Assembly (NCBI GenBank): GCA_015499995.1 | Contig: JADNRV010000002.1 | Coordinates: forward strand, 124,001-188,000 | Length of the DNA: 64,000 nucleotides | DNA from: Flammula alnicola | Lineage: Eukaryota; Basidiomycota; Agaricomycetes; Agaricales; Strophariaceae | Reading direction: 5' to 3' | Notes under the pieces: model-generated | Seen by the model: only the letters and a program-made list of their open reading frames with translations | What the model was told of the DNA's origin: nothing | Database searches by the model: none | Position numbers and translations under genes: made by a program | Shown: positions 58,772 to 64,000 of the stretch, piece by piece | Numbering within the stretch: the first letter of the stretch is position 1 | How the letters are laid out: each line of letters opens with the position of its first letter

Positions 58772-60210
58772 ATGCTGACGTCCTCTTCACAGAGCAGTGA
58801 AGCACCCGCCGCCGAGGAGACTCGCATATCCGCCGCAGATTCCGTCGCAGACAACATTAAATCTTTCATTGCTGGAGGATTTGGTGGTGTTGCGGCGGTT
58901 CTGGTCGGTACGTGTCTCTACATTCATCACACGAGCAGTCTTCCTGACGAGATTTCCTCGTAGGTCATCCCTTCGATCTCACGAAGACGAGGATGCAGAC
59001 GGCTGCACCCGGAGCATATAGAGGTGCGATAGATGTGGTGAAGAAGACCGTCGCTCAGGATGGTATCGCTGGGTGCGTAGGTTTTGCTGCATTGAAGGCC
59101 ACGAGAAAATGAACGCCATCCTGAAATAGTCTCTATCGGGGAATGGTTCCTCCTCTGCTGGGAGTCACGCCAATTTTTGCTGTATCTTTCTGGGTATGGC
59201 TTTCTCATCCGGGACATCAATCGATATTCTTATAATGTTGTCTTGTTCTAGGCATACGATGCTTCGAAGCAGTTAATTTTCGCCCTTACACCCAACCGGA
59301 CCTCGGAAGTCTTGTCGATTCCAGAACTCGCCACAGCTGGTTTCCTCTCGGCTGTGCCCACCACGTTGATCACGGCACCAGTCGAACGTGCCAAAGTCCT
59401 ACTACAGGTACTTAATCTGAGCTTGGATGATCAAATGAAGCGTGTTTAACTTGACTTTATATTGCTAGATTCAAGGACAAGGGGGTTCGGCCGTCAAATA
59501 CACTGGTGTTGTTGATGTTTTGAAGCATCTGTACAAAGAGGGAGGCGTGAAGAGCATTTTCCGTGGCACCGGTGCTACATTAGCTCGGGACGGGCCTGGA
59601 AGCGCTGCGTATGTCGTTTTTATACTTATTAAACCATCTATGACGCGACAAGTCAATCTCTGATGCCGGCAAAAATAACAGATACTTCGCTGCATATGAG
59701 GTCACCAAAAAGCGTTGACACCAGCAGGATCCTCGCCCTCAGAGCTAAATTTGGGTGCAATCATCGTCGCTGGAGGTACTGCGGGTGTAGCCATGTGGGC
59801 TCTGGCCATCCCTCCTGACGTATGCTTTCGCGGTGTTTTTGCGCGGGTTTACTGATCGACTTATTCAACGTTGAACAGGTGCTCAAGTCACGGATCCAGT
59901 CTGCACCAACGGGAACATACTCGGGCCTATTGGATTGCGCACGCAAGACGATCGCCAGGATGGCGTTCGTGCACTGTGGAAAGGATTCGGACCTGCCATG
60001 GCACGAGTATGTCGCAATTTTAGCATGTTTTTGATCATGTAGCTAATACTTCCTGGTGACCTATAGGCTTTCCCTGCCAACGCTGCAACTTTCGTACGTT
60101 CTGCCAAATCATCGAATCATCGGCTAAATGAAATTTATTTCTAACTTTCACTTTTTTTATTATAGCTCGGAGTGGAAGCTTCAAGGAAGGTCTTGGATAC
60201 ACTTTTCTAG
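58772..60210 (+). CDS. CRC1: Mitochondrial carnitine/acylcarnitine carrier
   Basis: This mitochondrial carrier family (SLC25) protein of the inner membrane exchanges acylcarnitine for carnitine. The three tandem repeats each show the signature: HPFDLTKTRMQT after an intron near 58910-58963; TAPVERAKVLLQ with IQGQGGSAVKYTGVVDVLKH; and PPDVLKSRIQSAPTGTYSGL. The N-terminus (MLTSSSQSSEAPAAEET) leads into SFIAGGFGGVAAVLVG. The C-terminus reads AFPANAATF, then GVEASRKVLDTLF with the stop at 60208-60210. The residues G-I and TYSG after repeats fit the acylcarnitine carrier subfamily, though substrate assignment is by memory. At least eight introns occur. Frame slips are likely near 59080, 59715 and 59960. 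Confidence 0.87.
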
Positions 60211-60502
60211 AAGATAGCCAAGTGCAAAAGAAAAAAATTGATGTTTGGAACATGTCCATGTCCGTTACAGCGCGTAACGGGTCGCGGGTCAACTATACCT
60301 TTTTGTTGTGTTAATGCTGTTATGTATAGGGTCTTTAGCCTAGAATTCTCCAACATTGTTTTCCTGTCCGGTGGTTCGCTTGCTTAATAGGTAATACAAC
60401 AACAGTACTGGCATTATAGATGTTCTAGACAATGCGAGCAGATATCTACAATAAATGTGCAATTTTGTTTACTTCCAACTAGAACGAATCTTCAACACGA
60501 CT

Positions 60503-62429
60503 TCACCCCAGTCGGAGAGCCTGCCCTCCTCCCAGTCTTCTACGTATGATAGGCCTGCGCTTCCACGACGCCTTCCTCGATTTGAGCCGCTTCTCTGCAT
60601 CGCACCAGAACAACACCCATGCGCCCATACGAATATGGCCGCTACTCCGTTCGAAGTACCACTTGTTTACAGGATTATTGGATCGACTCCGCCAGACGAG
60701 GTCGCGCCCTTCGCCTCTGCCACCCTTGCCGCCGTTGGGGTTGGCAGAGAAAGGATGTCCAAGTCCGTACGTCTCGTCATGCAGAGCGACCCACAGGAAG
60801 TCGACGGTGCCGTCGCCCTGGTGGCTCGGCAGAACGGCAAATTTGTCGAGATATGAAATGGGAGCCGAGTCCTTTGAAGATTGTTCGTTGGTGACGATGG
60901 CAGCGCCGACGTAGTCTCCAGCAACGATGACGAAGTCGAGCGACTCAGATAGCCGCTTGTAGAATGATTCTTCGTCTAGCTGTCGACCAAACGATTGCTC
61001 CAGCAGATTATTCAATTTCGGCCTGTCAATTTCCGATAATGAGGTTAAAACCTGTATAGGCACGCCGCGTCTGAGGAGTGTGGGGTATGCGGAGTAAGAC
61101 TACGGTTTCCTTGTAAGAGGGCGTGGGGCAAACTAGAGCTGACGGCGGGTTATTTGTGATCAGGTTTCCGATCAGGGAACTTGGAGATTTGTGGGAGACC
61201 ATAATGCAGAGACGTTACTGGCATGTACTCAAGGCATGTGCGAGCGAGCGCGAGGTTGGACAAGGCAGAAGGGTGGTTGTATTGCCATCGGCTGTCGAAT
61301 GTGTCGTGAATGTGTTCGTACTCGGACGTGAGATTAATGAGAAGATGAGGGTATCCTGAGCGTGCATAAGATGGCACGCCACCGTCTCTGTCGATGATCA
61401 TGAGACGAAGTGGGGTAAGATCCACCTCGCTGGAGAACTCGAGGTGGCCGTCTTGTGCCGAGGAAGTGGACGCCTTGTCGATGGAGGACGCCTCCACCAT
61501 TCCACGGGCCAGGCCTGCAATGACATCGTTCGCGTCCACGCGGACTGAACGGCAGAACGAGTCGAGAGCAAAAGGCGCAATGACGGGAATTTCGCCCGCG
61601 CTGAGGGCAGAACGGATGGCAATGAGGTCCGAGGGAAGCGTATGTGTTTCTGGAGGTTCGAAGCCTCGTTCTGGTATTGATGCCGCGTCGTCGGGTTTAG
61701 GGCCGAGCCTGACGACTGCGCCGACGACGGGACGTGCCCTCGAGCCTTGTTTCTCGAGGTTGGTGACCACCCGCATCACCTCGTCGACGATGGCAGTGCG
61801 CTCGTCCTGGTCGCCTCGTGGTCTTTCATCGTTCTCGACGACGATGACACTGACCAAACCGAGCTTTTCTAGATAAACTAGACCTCGACAGATGCTGTCA
61901 AGCTGGTTATCCGTGAAGGGCCCCTGTATTTTAACCAGAGCTGTGCGACGATAGACCGGGTTGAGAATAGACGCAATTACTGGGCTCGGTTTTGGCAGCT
62001 CCGAGACAGTTGTTACTGACTTGTTCAGAGTGGAGTCAACTATTGCAGGAGTAGATGGTACTTTTGCTTGGGGATTTGAAGATGGCTGAGACTGGGGACG
62101 AAGGCCAAAAGATGCAAGGTATGCTCTAGCATCCCTCAGAGAGGGGTTTGTGCGCAAAATCGACAGGATAAAATCCTAGCATAGGGGCAACATGAACACA
62201 GGGCTAGCATAAGACCAAGACACATACATTGTCTTGTGGGGGCGCATCATCGGATGGCTCTGAAGGTGGCCTTCCGCCGCGTACCGTCTAAACGAGATTT
62301 GTCATTAGAGCAATGGCAAAGAAGAGAAAGGAAAGAACGAACTGCATAAAGGGCCTTGGTCGAACGAGGGGCCTTGGATCGTACGGCAGCCGCAATACGG
62401 GTACAAGACGACGGATTATGAAGGATCAT
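60503..62429 (-). CDS. ARG2: N-acetylglutamate synthase, mitochondrial (arginine biosynthesis)
   Basis: This enzyme catalyses the first step of ornithine and arginine synthesis, acetyl-CoA plus glutamate to N-acetylglutamate, in mitochondria. The basic leader ([20 protein letters not shown]) contains no early acidic residue. After introns, [20 protein letters not shown] begins the kinase-like domain, followed by [20 protein letters not shown] and VAGLARGM-like and [20 protein letters not shown] segments. The GNAT domain near the C-terminus has [20 protein letters not shown], then [38 protein letters not shown]. The end may instead continue in another frame as [16 protein letters not shown], stopping near 60542, so the C-terminus is uncertain. 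Arginine feedback and an upstream attenuator peptide are known in relatives, but I did not see a clear one here. Confidence 0.85.
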
Positions 62430-62975
62430 AGGAGGAAAGCAGAGAAGGATGGGGAATCATGAGGATTCGGAGTCAGTTTTATGCAAGGGCGAGGGGAAGC
62501 AGTTTATCGAAATTTTGTCTGATAAGATATCCCTAAACCTAGGGAAAATATAATTGCTGTGCTGTGACCTTTTTCATCTCCGCGTTACACAGTCAGCAGC
62601 ACTTGTTTATAGCTCATCTGGTCAATTCTAGTATGTACTGCCCATCAGAACTCATTAATAGCTTCTCCACATTAATGCTATTGGCGTTGATCAGCCAACG
62701 TGCTTGTGACTAGACACCTGCGTTACAATAGCTCATGTCGTATTCGACTCGGCGCACCGCTCCCATCTCTTCATGCAGCATTCTTCGCAATTATCCGGAA
62801 TTTGTCTCCACCGGGTTCTTCTCTAGAAGAGCGTCTAGAAAAGCGAAACTTCGGCGATTGGTCAGAGGTTGCACAATTCCCTCATCTGAAATCGTTTTTT
62901 CATCGCGCGATTTCATCTATTCGCCAGGTCCTACGAGTAGTACGTATATATGGATCATCGCATGCAAACGGTGTG
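62430..62975. other. Intergenic, no gene recognised
   Basis: About 545 bp between the NAGS start and the F-box-type gene end, both minus strand. Plus-strand frames at 62700-63035 overlap the next gene's 3' end and show no family similarity. The stretch probably holds the NAGS promoter. Confidence 0.4.
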
Positions 62976-64000
62976 CTAGAACACCAGAACTCGATACTCC
63001 CTGCATTCTACCTGTGCGTCAATTGTAGTCAGTAATAGAATTCTCCGATGGTGTAGGACACGCACGTCAACTATAACGATATTATCTTCACTGCACATCA
63101 CTTTGCAGTGCCCATGGGCGTCTTCCAAGTGGAGGACATTCGACCAATATGGAAGATCTGTGATTATGTCCTGGTAAAACGGATTTCCGGCAGCGATGAT
63201 GCTTGATGATGTCTCGATAAACCCATGCGCCTCAGATTCATCCGACCGTTGGGCGTCTCTTCGAAGCGCCAGATCATTAAAGTCGTACAGCCGCACGGAA
63301 AGTCCACATTTTCCGCCTAGCGCTGGCTCGGCTGTCACGAATTTGGTTCCATAGACATAGCAAACCCAGACATTCGAAGGCTCAAGCCTTGATGTCATTT
63401 GCATTCGAGTATCTCCCGGAATCCACGATTCCCAGTCGTGGAAGTCATCTGCGTCTTCCAGGACAGATAACAGGTGTGTCGACGGTACGAAATGGATTAA
63501 GTTTTTGTCAACATGGCCCACTGTGAGCGAAATAGTCAGAACGAGGATGAAATACTCTGCATCCCGCGAGAAGGATACTGTGGTGTTTTCTCCCGATAAA
63601 AACCCAGGATCGGCACGAATTTCGAAGGAATGAACCCAGCTGTCCTCATCTAACGGTGGATATACAAAGAATTGTCCAGTTTCAGCATCGTAAATCTCCA
63701 GGCGTTCAGATGATTCCTCTCTGAAATTTATCGCGTGGAGAAGGGGACGACCATCTTCATCTACGAGAGAGAGAACAATCCATCGATCTGACAAAAGTGA
63801 AAACGAGTGCAGATCTTCATGGAAAATATTCTGGTAGAAGGCATCAAGAGAATAATCAGGAAAAGGCATGTAAGGTCACTCACTACTAGTAGCTCACTAG
63901 TTTTCCAATCCCATAGTCCGACTTCGTTCTCTGGTATTGAAGAAGGGAAAAAGTAAACACCGATGAGATCCCCAAATATTTGTATATTGTATGACACCTC
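62976..64000 (-). CDS. F-box-type protein of the Agaricomycete propeller-like family, 5' truncated by window
   Basis: The gene runs off the right edge. The readable part begins near VYFFPSSIPENEVGLWDWKT and SELLVVSD, then after an intron at about 63868-63893 DRWIVLSLVDEDGRPLLHAI and ETGQFFVYPPLDEDSW. Later pieces include HLLSVLEDADDFHDWESWIP, PSNVWVCYVYGTKFVTAEPA and GLSVRLYDFNDLALRRDA. It ends DAQVECREYRVLVF at 62976. The alternation of W-D/N-W-K-T and LPP-like blocks is typical of the C-terminal part of a large Agaricomycete F-box family; the F-box itself would be further right. No catalytic residues are evident. Function beyond substrate recognition cannot be stated. Confidence 0.6.

Noticed and set aside
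1..64000. CRISPR arrays, bacterial operons or prophage features
   Set aside because: The window is eukaryotic (spliced genes throughout) and no regularly spaced repeats were seen.

Overview
This window is nuclear DNA of a mushroom-forming basidiomycete (Agaricomycetes, most likely Agaricales). The genes are packed with short GT-AG introns of about 45-75 nt, intergenic gaps are often only 100-500 bp, and several products belong to families known from Agaricomycetes. The decisive marker is the homeodomain (A, or HD) mating-type locus: a divergent HD1/HD2 pair at about 26.3-30.4 kb lies between the mitochondrial intermediate peptidase gene (MIP, 23.6-26.1 kb) and the beta-flanking gene (30.8-31.9 kb).

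Layout. 0-12.5 kb: end of an F-box/YccV protein, an RSC9-like remodeler subunit (-), an ARMH3/C10orf76-like Golgi protein (+), the glycine cleavage P-protein (+), a mitochondrial PPR protein (-) and Sec61 gamma (+). 12.6-23.2 kb: a multi-pass membrane protein (-), COG1 (-), a TMEM115-like protein (-), a FAM32A-like protein (+) and a WHIM-like nuclear protein (+). 23.6-32 kb: MIP, HD1, HD2 and the beta-flanking gene. 32.5-46 kb: ammonium transporter, prenylcysteine oxidase, F-box protein, DUF7702-like membrane protein, low-molecular-weight tyrosine phosphatase, methylmalonate-semialdehyde dehydrogenase and a Myb/Rap1-like protein. 46-48.5 kb: a truncated gene of a basidiomycete family, flanked by two copies of a ~310 bp direct repeat derived from the 3' end of the Myb gene. 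48.6-64 kb: Rab GDI, Rav1 (V-ATPase assembly), a fasciclin-domain surface protein, a carnitine/acylcarnitine carrier, N-acetylglutamate synthase and a partial F-box-type protein.

Most genes are housekeeping genes (secretion and Golgi traffic, mitochondrial import and metabolism, chromatin). The regulatory core is the HD1/HD2 pair. In this group, HD1 and HD2 proteins from different mates form the heterodimer that drives dikaryon development.

Caveat: most long conserved genes are interrupted by apparent single-base deletions, often in short homopolymers. Several genes known to be essential elsewhere (Sec61 gamma, Rab GDI) are affected, so I read these as probable assembly errors. I annotate such loci as CDS spanning start to stop, with introns and frameshifts inside. 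Exon joins were read by eye from splice motifs and remembered family patterns, so boundaries are approximate unless stated.
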